DNA of 64,000 nucleotides from DASQPA01 sp963756455. Its GTDB lineage: Bacteria > Acidobacteriota > Thermoanaerobaculia > Multivoradales > UBA5704. This document shows positions 40,191 through 49,048 of this stretch, in pieces (positions within the stretch are counted from its first letter, which is position 1; each line of letters opens with the position of its first letter). The stretch is taken from assembly GCA_963756455.1 (NCBI GenBank), contig CAVWNC010000004.1:2976001-3040000 (forward strand). The letters run 5' to 3'. The notes below the pieces were generated by a model. The model saw nothing but the letters and a program-made list of their open reading frames with translations. It made no database searches and was not told the DNA's origin. Made by a program: the position numbers and the translations under genes.

Positions 40191-41549
40191 GTGTACATCC
40201 AGTCGCTGGAAATCGAAAACCTACGCACCTTCGAGAGGGCGCAGATCCGCTTCAACGTGCCCTCCGACGAGCCTGCGGCCAAGTCCCCGGTGCTGCCGAA
40301 CGTCAACCTCCTTCTCGGGGACAACGGTTCGGGGAAGACCACGGTCCTTCGCGCCGTCGCCCTCGCCGCACTCGGGCCGCTCTTGACGTCGGGGTCCGGG
40401 TTCGTCCCCTATTCGCTGGTACGCCGTGGGAGCCGGATCGCGCCCTTGCCCGCCCGGATCGGTGCCGAGCTCCTCCTTCATCCGCAAGACCAGCACCCCG
40501 GTACGCGGAAGGTCGAAACGATCATCGATCCCACCGGCGGGTGGGTCGATCGCTTTCAGTCGATCCCGCCACCCTCCTGGGCGGAACCGATGTGGCAGGA
40601 GAAATCCGCCGCTTTCCTGATGGTGGGCTACGGCGCCAGCCGCCGGGTCGATCCGAACGCCAACTTCAGCGAAGAGCTGCGGTCCAAGACCCGGGCGCTG
40701 CGCTACTCGCGGGTCGCCGGCCTGTTCGAGGAGGCGGTGACGATGGTGCCGCTCTCGGCCTGGTTGCCGGCCTTCCGCACCCAGAACCGCGGCCGTCACT
40801 CGCAGGTGATCGCCCTGCTCAACCGGCTGCTCGCTCCCCACGCCCAGTTGCTCCCCAACCCGGTCGACAACCAGTACCTTTTCCGCATCGGCGGCGCCGA
40901 TCTGCCGTTCCAGGCGCTCTCGGACGGTTTTCGGGCGTACATCGGCTGGATCGCGGACCTGCTCTACCACGTCTGCATGGGAACGCCGAGCGGACGCAAG
41001 CTGATCGAAAATCGCGGCGTCGTGCTCGTCGACGAGGTCGATCTCCATCTCCACCCGGAATGGCAGCAGACCGTGATCCCCACGCTCGCCCGCGCCCTGC
41101 CGAACCTCCAGTTCGTGCTCACCTCGCACAGCCCGCTGCTCGTCGGAACGATTCATGGCTCCAATGTCTTCGTGCTGGAGTCGGAGGGCACGGGCGAGGT
41201 GCGGAGGAACCGGATCCGCCCTTCGGACGAGGAGGTGTACGGCCTCTCCGCGGACCAGATCCTGACCAGTGGCCATTTCGGGCTCGCCTCGGCTCGCGAT
41301 CCCAGCTTCACGCAGAGCCTCGCGACAGAGGCCCAGGCGGCGCGCACCGAAGGCCCCGAGGCGGCGCTGCGCTTCATGCGTCTCATGGCTCTGGGAGCTG
41401 GCGCCGGTGAGGATCTCCCGCCCGTGCCCGCGGCCCCCGCCGCCACCGAGCCTCGCCGCCGTTCCGCGACGGCGGGAGCGGCGGCCGGCAAGAAGGCGAA
41501 GGGTCGGAGCTCCAGGTCGGTCCGGAAAGCGCCCGCGAAAACGCGATGA
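40191..41549 (+). CDS. AAA/OLD-type ATPase of a Septu-like two-gene system
   Basis: A protein of about 452 residues starting at GTG 40191 (TTG 40173 is possible). It begins with YIQSLEIENLRTFERAQI, the RecF/SMC-like opening, and has Walker A LLGDNGSGKTTVLRAV. Walker B is GVVLVDEVDLHLHPEWQQT, and the H-loop region is FVLTSHSPLL. A basic low-complexity tail (KKAKGRSSRSVRKAPAK) ends it. The stop overlaps the next gene (ATGA), which encodes an HNH nuclease. An ATPase of this type paired with HNH is the layout of Septu (PtuA-PtuB) anti-phage defence. Defence role is inferred from architecture. Confidence 0.85.
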   Translation: MYIQSLEIENLRTFERAQIRFNVPSDEPAAKSPVLPNVNLLLGDNGSGKTTVLRAVALAALGPLLTSGSGFVPYSLVRRGSRIAPLPARIGAELLLHPQDQHPGTRKVETIIDPTGGWVDRFQSIPPPSWAEPMWQEKSAAFLMVGYGASRRVDPNANFSEELRSKTRALRYSRVAGLFEEAVTMVPLSAWLPAFRTQNRGRHSQVIALLNRLLAPHAQLLPNPVDNQYLFRIGGADLPFQALSDGFRAYIGWIADLLYHVCMGTPSGRKLIENRGVVLVDEVDLHLHPEWQQTVIPTLARALPNLQFVLTSHSPLLVGTIHGSNVFVLESEGTGEVRRNRIRPSDEEVYGLSADQILTSGHFGLASARDPSFTQSLATEAQAARTEGPEAALRFMRLMALGAGAGEDLPPVPAAPAATEPRRRSATAGAAAGKKAKGRSSRSVRKAPAKTR

Positions 41550-42499
41550 TTCTCATCCGCGTCGCCGACAAGGATCTCCTCGAGGCCATCGAGAAGAAGC
41601 GGAAGGGCTGGCTCTCCAGGGCCAAGAAGCAAGAGCTGGCGGCCGGCCGGGCGAGCAAGACGGGAGAGAAAGGCGGTATCTGGAGCGAGGTGAAGGAGGT
41701 TTTCATCCTGCTCCAGAGATTCAAATGCATCTATTGTGAAACTCCCATGGCGCGGGTCGATCCGGCTTCGGCCGCCAAAGTGGCCGTGGAGTACGACGTC
41801 GAACACTACCGACCGAAGAATCGAGTGACGCCGTGGCCGGCCCCGGCGGACCTCGCCCGACGACCGACCAACGAGGCATATCTGCACCGAATCGGCGCCG
41901 GGGCTCCGGCCGGCTACCGCAGGCTGGCGTTCGATCCGCTCAACTATGTAGTTTCCTGCAAGACGTGTAACTGTTCCTATAAATTAGATCGCTTCCCGAT
42001 CGCCGGCCAACCGGCATTCCGCGCTCGGAAGCGAACCCGCCTCGACGCCCAGGAAAAGCCGCTCCTCCTCTTCCCTTTCGGCGAGCATGGCGACGATCCG
42101 GCGGCATTTCTCGCCTTCGAAGGTCCCCTGGTGCGACCCCGTGCCGCGGGCGGTTACGAACGTCTGCGGGGGCAGGTCGTGATCGACTTTTTCGAGCTCG
42201 ATACCCGGGCCGGGCTCTTTCAGATGCGATGCGTGATGATCGTGCTCCTCTTTAAGTATCTTGAGGATCTGAGCTCGGCCGAGCCACGCATTCGGGCGGT
42301 CGCCGAGAAATTCGTTCACTCCGTCGAAGAAGGACATGAGCAGGCGCATACCGCCTGTGGCCGCGCCTTCTGCGAGCTCTACGGCCGGAATCGTGCCCTG
42401 GCGAGGGAGTTAGCCCTCCGGGCCGACGAATTCCTGGTGAGCAAGGATCCTGCCCTCTTCCGCCCGTCCCCAGAAGCTACCAGGAGAGAGAATGCCTGA
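41546..42499 (+). CDS. HNH endonuclease partner of the AAA ATPase (PtuB-like)
   Basis: A 317-residue protein. Residues 60-150 form an HNH domain with zinc-binding Cys pairs: FKCIYCETPMA, YDVEHYRPKNRV with the catalytic His, and VVSCKTCNCSYKLDRF. An N-terminal helical part and a larger C-terminal helical part (VIDFFELDTRAGLFQMRCV to the end) flank it. ATG 41546 overlaps the ATPase stop, so the two are translationally coupled. The pair probably forms a nuclease complex controlled by ATP. The gene ends overlapping an unrelated ABC transporter by eight bases. Confidence 0.88.
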   Translation: MILIRVADKDLLEAIEKKRKGWLSRAKKQELAAGRASKTGEKGGIWSEVKEVFILLQRFKCIYCETPMARVDPASAAKVAVEYDVEHYRPKNRVTPWPAPADLARRPTNEAYLHRIGAGAPAGYRRLAFDPLNYVVSCKTCNCSYKLDRFPIAGQPAFRARKRTRLDAQEKPLLLFPFGEHGDDPAAFLAFEGPLVRPRAAGGYERLRGQVVIDFFELDTRAGLFQMRCVMIVLLFKYLEDLSSAEPRIRAVAEKFVHSVEEGHEQAHTACGRAFCELYGRNRALARELALRADEFLVSKDPALFRPSPEATRRENA

Positions 42500-43511
42500 G
42501 CCCGCCATCCTCTGTGAGGATCTGACCAAACGATACGATGGCCCGGCGCCGGGCCCCTTCGGCGGGCGCGGTGGGAACGGCTCTGGCGGCGGTGGCGGCA
42601 AGGGCGACGCTCCGGGCGTCCTCGCCGTCGACCGGCTCCAGCTCTCCGTGCGGGCCGGGGAGTTCTTCGGCCTCCTCGGCCCGAACGGGGCGGGGAAGAC
42701 GACGACGATCGGCATGCTGACGACCCGGGTCGTCCCGACTTCGGGCCGGGCGGTGGTGGCGGGGGTGGACGTCGTCGCCCAGCCGGCCCTCGCCCGCACC
42801 CGCTTGGCCGCGGTCACCCAGACCAACACCCTCGACCGCGGACTGTCGGTCTTCGACAATCTTTATTTCCATGGCCGCTACTTCGGCCTCCCCCGGCCGG
42901 AGAGCCGGCGGCGGGCGACGGAGCTCCTGGCTCACTTCGATCTCGCGGAGAAGGCCGGAGCGCGGGTCGACCAGCTCTCGGGCGGCCTCGCGCAGCGGGT
43001 GCTCATCGCCCGCGCCCTCCTCCACCGGCCGGAGGTTCTCTTTTTGGACGAACCCACCTCCGGCCTCGACCCGCAGAGCCGGCTGCGCCTGTGGGAGGAG
43101 CTCTCGGGGATCAACCGGGCCGGGCAGACGATCGTCCTCACCACCCACTACATGGAGGAGGCCGAGGCGCTCTGCGAGCGGATCGCGATCGTCGACCATG
43201 GCCGGCTCCTCGCCCTGAACACCCCGGCGGGCTTGAAAGCCGAGGTGCACGCCGAGCGCGTGGTGAAGCTCACTCTCGCCGAGAACGGCAACGGCAGGGT
43301 GGCCGCGGCGCTCAAGAAGCTGCCGGGAGTCGTCGACGCCACCTCCGAGGGGAACACCGTGCGGGTCCACGCCGACGGCACGCCGGGTCTCGTGGGAGCG
43401 GTGGTGGCCGCCCTGGCGCAGGCCGGCGCGGAGCTCAAAGACCTCGCGGTCTCGGAGCCCTCGTTAGAAGCCGTCTTCCTCAAATTGACCGGCAAGGAGT
43501 ACCGGGCATGA
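42492..43511 (+). CDS. ABC transporter ATP-binding protein (export, DrrA-like)
   Basis: A 339-residue ATPase. Walker A is LGPNGAGKTTTIGML, signature QLSGGLAQRVLIARAL, Walker B VLFLDEPTSGLDP and switch His in VLTTHYMEEAE. A Gly-rich insertion near residues 22-37 is unusual. About 100 residues after the ATPase core form the C-terminal domain seen in DrrA-type exporters. It overlaps the downstream permease by ATGA, so the two form one exporter. The substrate (drug, lipid or polysaccharide) is not evident. Confidence 0.93.
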   Translation: MPEPAILCEDLTKRYDGPAPGPFGGRGGNGSGGGGGKGDAPGVLAVDRLQLSVRAGEFFGLLGPNGAGKTTTIGMLTTRVVPTSGRAVVAGVDVVAQPALARTRLAAVTQTNTLDRGLSVFDNLYFHGRYFGLPRPESRRRATELLAHFDLAEKAGARVDQLSGGLAQRVLIARALLHRPEVLFLDEPTSGLDPQSRLRLWEELSGINRAGQTIVLTTHYMEEAEALCERIAIVDHGRLLALNTPAGLKAEVHAERVVKLTLAENGNGRVAAALKKLPGVVDATSEGNTVRVHADGTPGLVGAVVAALAQAGAELKDLAVSEPSLEAVFLKLTGKEYRA

Positions 43512-44377
43512 CGACGACCGATCTCTCCCACCGCAGCGCTCCGGGCCCGCGCGGGCTCTCGTTGGGCGCCGAGCTGCGGACCGCCCTGGCGCTCGTCGAG
43601 CGCGACCTCGCGGTCCTCCTCCACGACTTCCTGCCCTTTGCTCTGCGCACCGCCATGCAGCCGGCGCTCTTCGCCTTCGTCTTCGCCTATGTCTTCCCGC
43701 GCATCGGCCAGGGGATCGGCGGCGGCGGTGGCGCCGGCGGCGTGGCGGAGCACGCGACGGTCTTCGCCAGCATCCTCCTCCCCGGCCTCATGGCCAACAC
43801 CCTCATGTTCCAGGGGGTGACCGGGGTCGCCCTGCCGCTCGTCCAGGAGTTTTCGGTGTCGAAGGAGATCGAGGATCGGGTGATGGCGCCGGTGCCGGTG
43901 CAGATCGTGGGGTTGACCAAGGTGGTGAGCGGCGCCATCCAGGCTTTCGTCGCCGGCTGGGTCGTCGTGCCCGCGGTCTGGGTGGCGACCGGCGGCAACG
44001 CGCCGATGTCTCTCGCCCACCCGTTCCTGCTCTTGACCGTCATGCCGCTCTGCGCCCTGGTCGGGGCGGCCCTCGGGCTCTTCCTCGGCACGGTGATCTC
44101 GCCGCGCCGGATCAACTATCTCTTCGCCCTTCTCCTCCTGCCGCTCAGCCTCCTGGGGTGCGTCTACTATCCGTGGATGCGGCTCCACGCCATCCCCTGG
44201 CTCCAGTACCTGACTCTCGTCAATCCCGTCGTCTACATGAGCGAGGGCCTGCGCGCCGCGCTCTCCCCCGGCATCCCCCACATGCCCCTGGGGATGGTCT
44301 ACGGGCTCTTGACCGCGGCGCTCGCCGTGATGCTGTGGATCGGCCTCAACAAGTTCAAGTCGCGGGTGCTGACGTAA
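43508..44377 (+). CDS. ABC-2 type permease
   Basis: A 289-residue membrane protein from ATG 43508. About six TM helices are seen, including FALRTAMQPALFAFVFAYVF, VVVPAVWVATGG, LTVMPLCALVGAALGLFLG and MVYGLLTAALAVMLWIGLN, with the ABC-2 motif region LQYLTLVNPVVYMSEGLRAAL before the last helix. The gene's frame is open further upstream but only as a shadow of the ATPase gene. It pairs with the ATPase at 42492-43511 and converges on a kinase gene. Confidence 0.92.
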   Translation: MTTTDLSHRSAPGPRGLSLGAELRTALALVERDLAVLLHDFLPFALRTAMQPALFAFVFAYVFPRIGQGIGGGGGAGGVAEHATVFASILLPGLMANTLMFQGVTGVALPLVQEFSVSKEIEDRVMAPVPVQIVGLTKVVSGAIQAFVAGWVVVPAVWVATGGNAPMSLAHPFLLLTVMPLCALVGAALGLFLGTVISPRRINYLFALLLLPLSLLGCVYYPWMRLHAIPWLQYLTLVNPVVYMSEGLRAALSPGIPHMPLGMVYGLLTAALAVMLWIGLNKFKSRVLT

Positions 44378-44388
44378 AGATCGGCCGG

Positions 44389-45564
44389 TCAGGCCTCGGG
44401 AACGTCGGCGCCGCCGGTGTCCCCCGCCGAGGTCCGCCGGGCGTAGCCGGCGAGCAACCCGAACAGTCGGTCGGGATCGACCGGTTTGACCAGGTGGTGC
44501 TCGAAGCCCGCCGCGGTCGCCCGCTGCCGGTCCTCCTCCTGGTCGTAGCCGGTGATCGCCACCAGATGACTGCCGGCGGTCGCCGGATCGGCCTTGAGCT
44601 GCCGGGCGACCTCGAAGCCGTCCATCCCCGGCAGCCCGATGTCGCAGAGGACGACGTCGGGCCGCACCTCGCGGACCACCTCGATCCCGCGCGCCCCGGA
44701 ATGGGCGACGGACACCGTGTAGCCTAAGAGGTCGAGGAGCAGACTCAAGGTTTCGGCGGTGTCCACGCTGTCCTCGATGATGGCGACGCGGAGCGCGCGC
44801 GCGAAGGGGGAGTGGGAGGCCGGCGCGGACCGCTCCGCGTGCCGGGACGCGGTGCGCGGCAGCCGGAGGGTGATCTCGGTCCCTTTCCCCACCCCTTCGC
44901 TCGTCGCTTCGATCGTCCCGCCGTGGAGGGCGGTCAGGCCCTTGGCCACGGTCAAGCCGATCCCCAGGCCGCCCCGGCCGCGCTCCGCCGACGAGGCGGC
45001 CGGCTGAAAGCCCTCGAAGAGCTGCGGCAACCGCTCGCGGGCGATGCCGATGCCGGTGTCGCGGATCGCGAGGAGGGCCCGCGTCGGCTCGGCATCGAGA
45101 CGGACCGTGACGCTACCCCCGCCGTCGGTGAACTTGAGCGCATTTTCGAGCAGGTTGCCGACCACCTGGGTGAGCCGGATACGGTCGCCGCGGACCGCGA
45201 GCGGCTCCTCGCCCAAGCGCAGGTCGAGAGCGACGCCCGCCGCCTCGAAGCCCGGCCGGCGGCGTTCGACGATCTCCTCGACGAGCCGCCCGAAGTCCAG
45301 CTCCTCGCGCTCGATCGCAACCTGCCCCTGGGCGATGCGCGACAGATCCAGGAGATCGTCCACCAGGCTCACCAGGTGCCCCACCTGACGGTCGAAGATG
45401 CCGAGCGTCGAGAGGACGGTCGAGAGATCTTCAGGACGGTGATGAAGCAAATAGAGGGCATTGCAGATCGGGGCGAGCGATCCCCGGAGCTCATGCCCCA
45501 GCCTCATCAGGAACTCATCCCGGGACCGATCGGTTTCCGGCAGGGGGAACGGGACTACTTTCAC
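44389..45564 (-). CDS. Hybrid sensor kinase HisKA-HATPase-REC, without sensor domain
   Basis: A 391-residue soluble protein. GTG 45564 is chosen because GGAGGT lies five bases upstream; the frame extends to 45603 without coding character. HisKA starts at once: EFLMRLGHELRGSLAPI. The HATPase has N-box VVGNLLENALKFT, G1 DTGIGIA and G2 GLGIGLTVAKGL. The receiver has VAIIEDSVDTAE, acceptor in VVLCDIGLPGMDGFE and Lys in HLVKPVDP. The H-box has RGSL in place of the usual RTPL. Without an input domain it must receive signal through a partner. Confidence 0.92.
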   Translation of the reverse strand: MKVVPFPLPETDRSRDEFLMRLGHELRGSLAPICNALYLLHHRPEDLSTVLSTLGIFDRQVGHLVSLVDDLLDLSRIAQGQVAIEREELDFGRLVEEIVERRRPGFEAAGVALDLRLGEEPLAVRGDRIRLTQVVGNLLENALKFTDGGGSVTVRLDAEPTRALLAIRDTGIGIARERLPQLFEGFQPAASSAERGRGGLGIGLTVAKGLTALHGGTIEATSEGVGKGTEITLRLPRTASRHAERSAPASHSPFARALRVAIIEDSVDTAETLSLLLDLLGYTVSVAHSGARGIEVVREVRPDVVLCDIGLPGMDGFEVARQLKADPATAGSHLVAITGYDQEEDRQRATAAGFEHHLVKPVDPDRLFGLLAGYARRTSAGDTGGADVPEA

Positions 45565-45718
45565 GGCGGACCTCCATGACAAGAATAGCAAGTCCTGACG
45601 CAACTACGGACCTGCCCGGCTCGTAGTTGCAGCGATCGTGCCCGCCCCCGCCCGCCCCCGAAGGATGGCGCTCCTTCGGAAGCGGCTATGATGTGGCCCT
45701 CTCGATGGAGGCCCGTCC

Positions 45719-48700
45719 ATGCCCGCGTCCATGCCCAGCCGTCGTCTGCTCGTCGCCGCCGCCCTCTCGCTCGCCGGCCTGACCGCTGCATCGACCTCCG
45801 GCCCGGCGCTCCTCGCCGCCGCCGAACCGGCCCGCCTCCCCGACCTGCACTGGCGGTTGATCGGCCCCTTCCGCGCCGGCCGAGTGCTCGCGGTGACCGG
45901 GGTGCCGGGGGAGCCCGAGCATTTCTACTTCGGGAGCGTCAATGGCGGGGTCTGGGAGAGCGCCAACGCCGGCCGCACCTGGCGGCCGATCTTCGACGGC
46001 CAGGAGATCGGCTCGATCGGCGCCCTCGCCGTCGCGCCCTCCAACCCGCGCATCCTCTATGCCGGCACCGGCGAGGCCGACATGCGTTCGGACATCGCCC
46101 AGGGCGACGGTGTCTATCGCTCGAACGACGGGGGGAAGACCTGGACCCGCGCCGGACTCCGCGACAGCCAGCAGATCGGCCGCATCCTGGTCGATCCCAA
46201 AGACCCCGACCGGGTCTACGTCGCGGCGCTCGGCCATCCTTATGGCCCCAACGCCGAGCGCGGGGTCTTCCGCTCGACCGACGGCGGTAAGAATTGGAAG
46301 AAAGTCCTCGGGAAGGATGATGACACGGGGGCGATCGACCTCGCCTTCGAGCCCGAGAAGCCCGCGGTGCTCTACGCCGCCCTCTGGCAGACCCGGCGCA
46401 CCCCCTGGGAGGTCTACCCGCCCTCCTCCGGGCCCGGGAGCGGCCTCTACAAGTCGAGCGACGGCGGCGACACCTGGGCACCCTTGACGAAGGGACTGCC
46501 CGCGAAGCCCGGGCGGATCGGCCTCGCCGTCTCGCCGGCGCGGCCGGAGCGCGTGTACGCCATCGTCGACACCCCGGAGGGCGGGGGTCTCTATCGCTCG
46601 GACGATGCCGGGGCGAGCTTTACCCACGCGAGCGGCGATCCGCGGATCTGGGGGCGCGGCTGGTACTTCGGCGGCATCACGGCCGAGCCCCGGAACGCCG
46701 ACGTCGTCTACTCCTGCAACACCACCGTCTACCGCTCGGAGGACGGCGGCAAGACCTTCGTGCCGGTCAAGGGAGCGCCCGGCGGCGACGACTACCACCA
46801 GCTGTGGATCGATCCCCAGGAGCCGAAGCGGCGGATGCTCGGGGTCGACCAGGGGGCCGTGGTCTCGGTCGACGGCGGGGAGACCTGGAGCTCCTGGTTC
46901 AACCAGCCGACCGGGCAGTTCTACCATGTCTCGACCGACAACCGCTTCCCCTACTGGGTGTACGGCTCGCAGCAGGACTCCGGCGCCGCCTCTGTACCCA
47001 GCCGGACCAACGCCTACGACGGCATCAACCTCACCGTCTTCCGGGAGACGACGGCGGGCGGCGAGAGCGACAACGTCGCCCCCGACCCGCGCGATCCCGA
47101 GATCCTCTTCGGCGGCCGGGTGGACCGGCTCGACACCAGGACCGGGCAGACCCGCTCGGTCGACCCCACCCTCGCCTACCCCGGCTCCTACCGGGACGCC
47201 TGGACCCTGCCGCTCGTCTTCTCGCCGCGCGACCCGCGGCTCCTCTTCTTCGCCAACCAGCGCCTCTTCAGCACCGATGACGGCGGCCTCCACTGGACCG
47301 CGCTCTCCCCCGACCTCACCCGCGAGAATCCGGGAAAGACCGCCAACCTCGACCCGGCCACCGCGAACGGTCCGCTCACCGCGCTCCGCCGTGGGGTGAT
47401 CTACACGATCGCCCCCTCGCGGGTGGCCGATCGCGACGTCTGGGTGGGCACCGACGACGGGCTCGTCTGGCGGACGAAGGACGCCGGGCAGCATTGGGCA
47501 AACGTCACTCCCCAGGCTCTCACCCCATGGTCCAAGGTCGGCATTCTCGAGGCCTCGCCTTTCGACGCCGAAACCGCCTACGCGGCCGTCGACCGCCACC
47601 GGCTGGACGATTTCAAGCCCTACGTCTACCGCACCCACGACGGCGGCACGCACTGGCAGCTCGCCGCCTCGGGCATCCCCGACGGCAGCTTCGTCAACGC
47701 CGTGCGCGAGGACCCGGTGAAGAAGGGCCTCCTCTACGCCGGCACCGAAAAGGGGGTCTACGTCTCGCTCGACGACGGCGACCATTGGCAGCCGCTCCAG
47801 GTGAACCTGCCGGTGACCTCGGTGCGCGACCTCGAAGTCCATGGCACCGACCTCGTGGCCGCCACCCATGGCCGCGCCTTCTGGGTGCTCGACGACGTCA
47901 CTCCGCTCCGCCAGCTCGACGCCCGGGTGGACGCGGCCGCAGCCTGGCTCTTCGCCCCGGCGGCCACGGTGCGCTTCCGGCCGGCGGGCTTCACCGGCTC
48001 CCCCGCTCCGAAAGACGAGGCCGCGACGCCCAACCCGCCCGCCGGAGCCGTCCTCGACTATGCCCTGAAAACCGCCGCCCAGAAGGTGACGATCGAGATC
48101 CGCGACGAGCACGGCGGCTTCGTGAAGCGCTACACGAGCGCCGACAAGGCGCCGCAGCCGGATCTCGCGAAGCTCAACATCGCCCCGGACTGGGTGCCGC
48201 CGCCCGCGACGCTCTCGATCGCCCCCGGGATGCACCGCTTCCTCTGGTCCCTCCACTACGCCGCTCCCGCGGCGCTCGGCGGTGGCGGCGCCGGTGGCGG
48301 CGGTGGCGATGACGAAGAGGACGACAGCGGCGACGGCCTCTGGGCGCCGCCGGGTAAGTACCGGGTCACGCTCGACGTCGACGGGGCGCGCCTCACCCAG
48401 CCGCTCCAGGTTCTGCCCGATCCGCGCGTCAAGCTCGCTGCCCAGGGCTACGCCGACCAATTCGCCCTCGGTCGCCGGATCGAGGAGGCGCGAGCGAAGA
48501 TCGCCACGGCCTCGCGCGGGGTGGGAACCCTCCGCACCGCGCTCGCCGAGAGGAAGAAAACCGCCAAACCCGAAACGGCCAAGGCGATCGACGCCCTGGA
48601 CAGGCGGGTCGCCGAGCTCGCGGGCGCCGGCTCTCCCGAGCTCTGGTGGGTGGCGCCGCCGATGGGCAGCCTGCGCTCCCTGGGAACCGCGCTCGACAAG

Positions 48701-48886
48701 CTCCAAAGGGCCGTGGACGGCACCGACGACGCGCCCTCGGCCGACGCCAGGACCGGCTTCGAGAAGGCGGAGTCGGCAATGGTGTCGACCCTCGCGGCCT
48801 GGGAGACGGTGCGGACGAAGGAGCTGGAGGCGTTGAACGCGCGGCTCAAGAAGGCGGGGCAGCCGGTGATCGCGGTGGGGCCGTAG
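45719..48886 (+). CDS. Exported VPS10/sortilin-like BNR-repeat protein
   Basis: A 1055-residue secreted protein with a signal peptide (about residues 8-35). Beta-propeller repeats of the BNR/sortilin type are seen as SNDGGKTW, STDGGKNW, SSDGGDTW, SEDGGKTF, STDDGGLHW and THDGGTHW. The last third has an Ig-like part (TIEIRDEHGGFVKRYTS), a Gly/Asp-rich loop and a helical tail. Such proteins are often labelled glycosyl hydrolase, but no sialidase catalytic residues can be assigned. It is common in Acidobacteriota and related groups. Probably a surface binding or scaffold protein; substrate unknown. Confidence 0.9.
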   Translation: MPASMPSRRLLVAAALSLAGLTAASTSGPALLAAAEPARLPDLHWRLIGPFRAGRVLAVTGVPGEPEHFYFGSVNGGVWESANAGRTWRPIFDGQEIGSIGALAVAPSNPRILYAGTGEADMRSDIAQGDGVYRSNDGGKTWTRAGLRDSQQIGRILVDPKDPDRVYVAALGHPYGPNAERGVFRSTDGGKNWKKVLGKDDDTGAIDLAFEPEKPAVLYAALWQTRRTPWEVYPPSSGPGSGLYKSSDGGDTWAPLTKGLPAKPGRIGLAVSPARPERVYAIVDTPEGGGLYRSDDAGASFTHASGDPRIWGRGWYFGGITAEPRNADVVYSCNTTVYRSEDGGKTFVPVKGAPGGDDYHQLWIDPQEPKRRMLGVDQGAVVSVDGGETWSSWFNQPTGQFYHVSTDNRFPYWVYGSQQDSGAASVPSRTNAYDGINLTVFRETTAGGESDNVAPDPRDPEILFGGRVDRLDTRTGQTRSVDPTLAYPGSYRDAWTLPLVFSPRDPRLLFFANQRLFSTDDGGLHWTALSPDLTRENPGKTANLDPATANGPLTALRRGVIYTIAPSRVADRDVWVGTDDGLVWRTKDAGQHWANVTPQALTPWSKVGILEASPFDAETAYAAVDRHRLDDFKPYVYRTHDGGTHWQLAASGIPDGSFVNAVREDPVKKGLLYAGTEKGVYVSLDDGDHWQPLQVNLPVTSVRDLEVHGTDLVAATHGRAFWVLDDVTPLRQLDARVDAAAAWLFAPAATVRFRPAGFTGSPAPKDEAATPNPPAGAVLDYALKTAAQKVTIEIRDEHGGFVKRYTSADKAPQPDLAKLNIAPDWVPPPATLSIAPGMHRFLWSLHYAAPAALGGGGAGGGGGDDEEDDSGDGLWAPPGKYRVTLDVDGARLTQPLQVLPDPRVKLAAQGYADQFALGRRIEEARAKIATASRGVGTLRTALAERKKTAKPETAKAIDALDRRVAELAGAGSPELWWVAPPMGSLRSLGTALDKLQRAVDGTDDAPSADARTGFEKAESAMVSTLAAWETVRTKELEALNARLKKAGQPVIAVGP

Positions 48887-48908
48887 GCTCTATCAAGGTT
48901 CTATCCGT

Positions 48909-49040
48909 GCAACCTGACGTCCTACCAGTACAACGAGACGTTGAAGCGTCGCAACCTGACGCCCTACCGGTACAGCGAGACGTTGAAGCGTCGCAACCTG
49001 ACGTCCTACCGGTACAACGAGACGCCCAAGCGTCGCAACG
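48909..49040. repeat. 42-bp tandem repeat
   Basis: Three full units begin at 48909, 48951 and 48993, with a partial unit from 49035. They are nearly identical; the period of 42 is a multiple of three. It fills the gap between the VPS10-like gene and the convergent lipoprotein gene. No coding frame here links to a recognised protein, although every frame reads a 14-residue repeat. Confidence 0.88.
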
Positions 49041-49048
49041 GCACCGCC

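Noticed and set aside
45686..48706. A 1006-residue minus-strand ORF opposite the VPS10-like gene
   Set aside because: The plus strand carries BNR repeats and a signal peptide; the minus reading is Gly/Arg/Val-rich with no domain.
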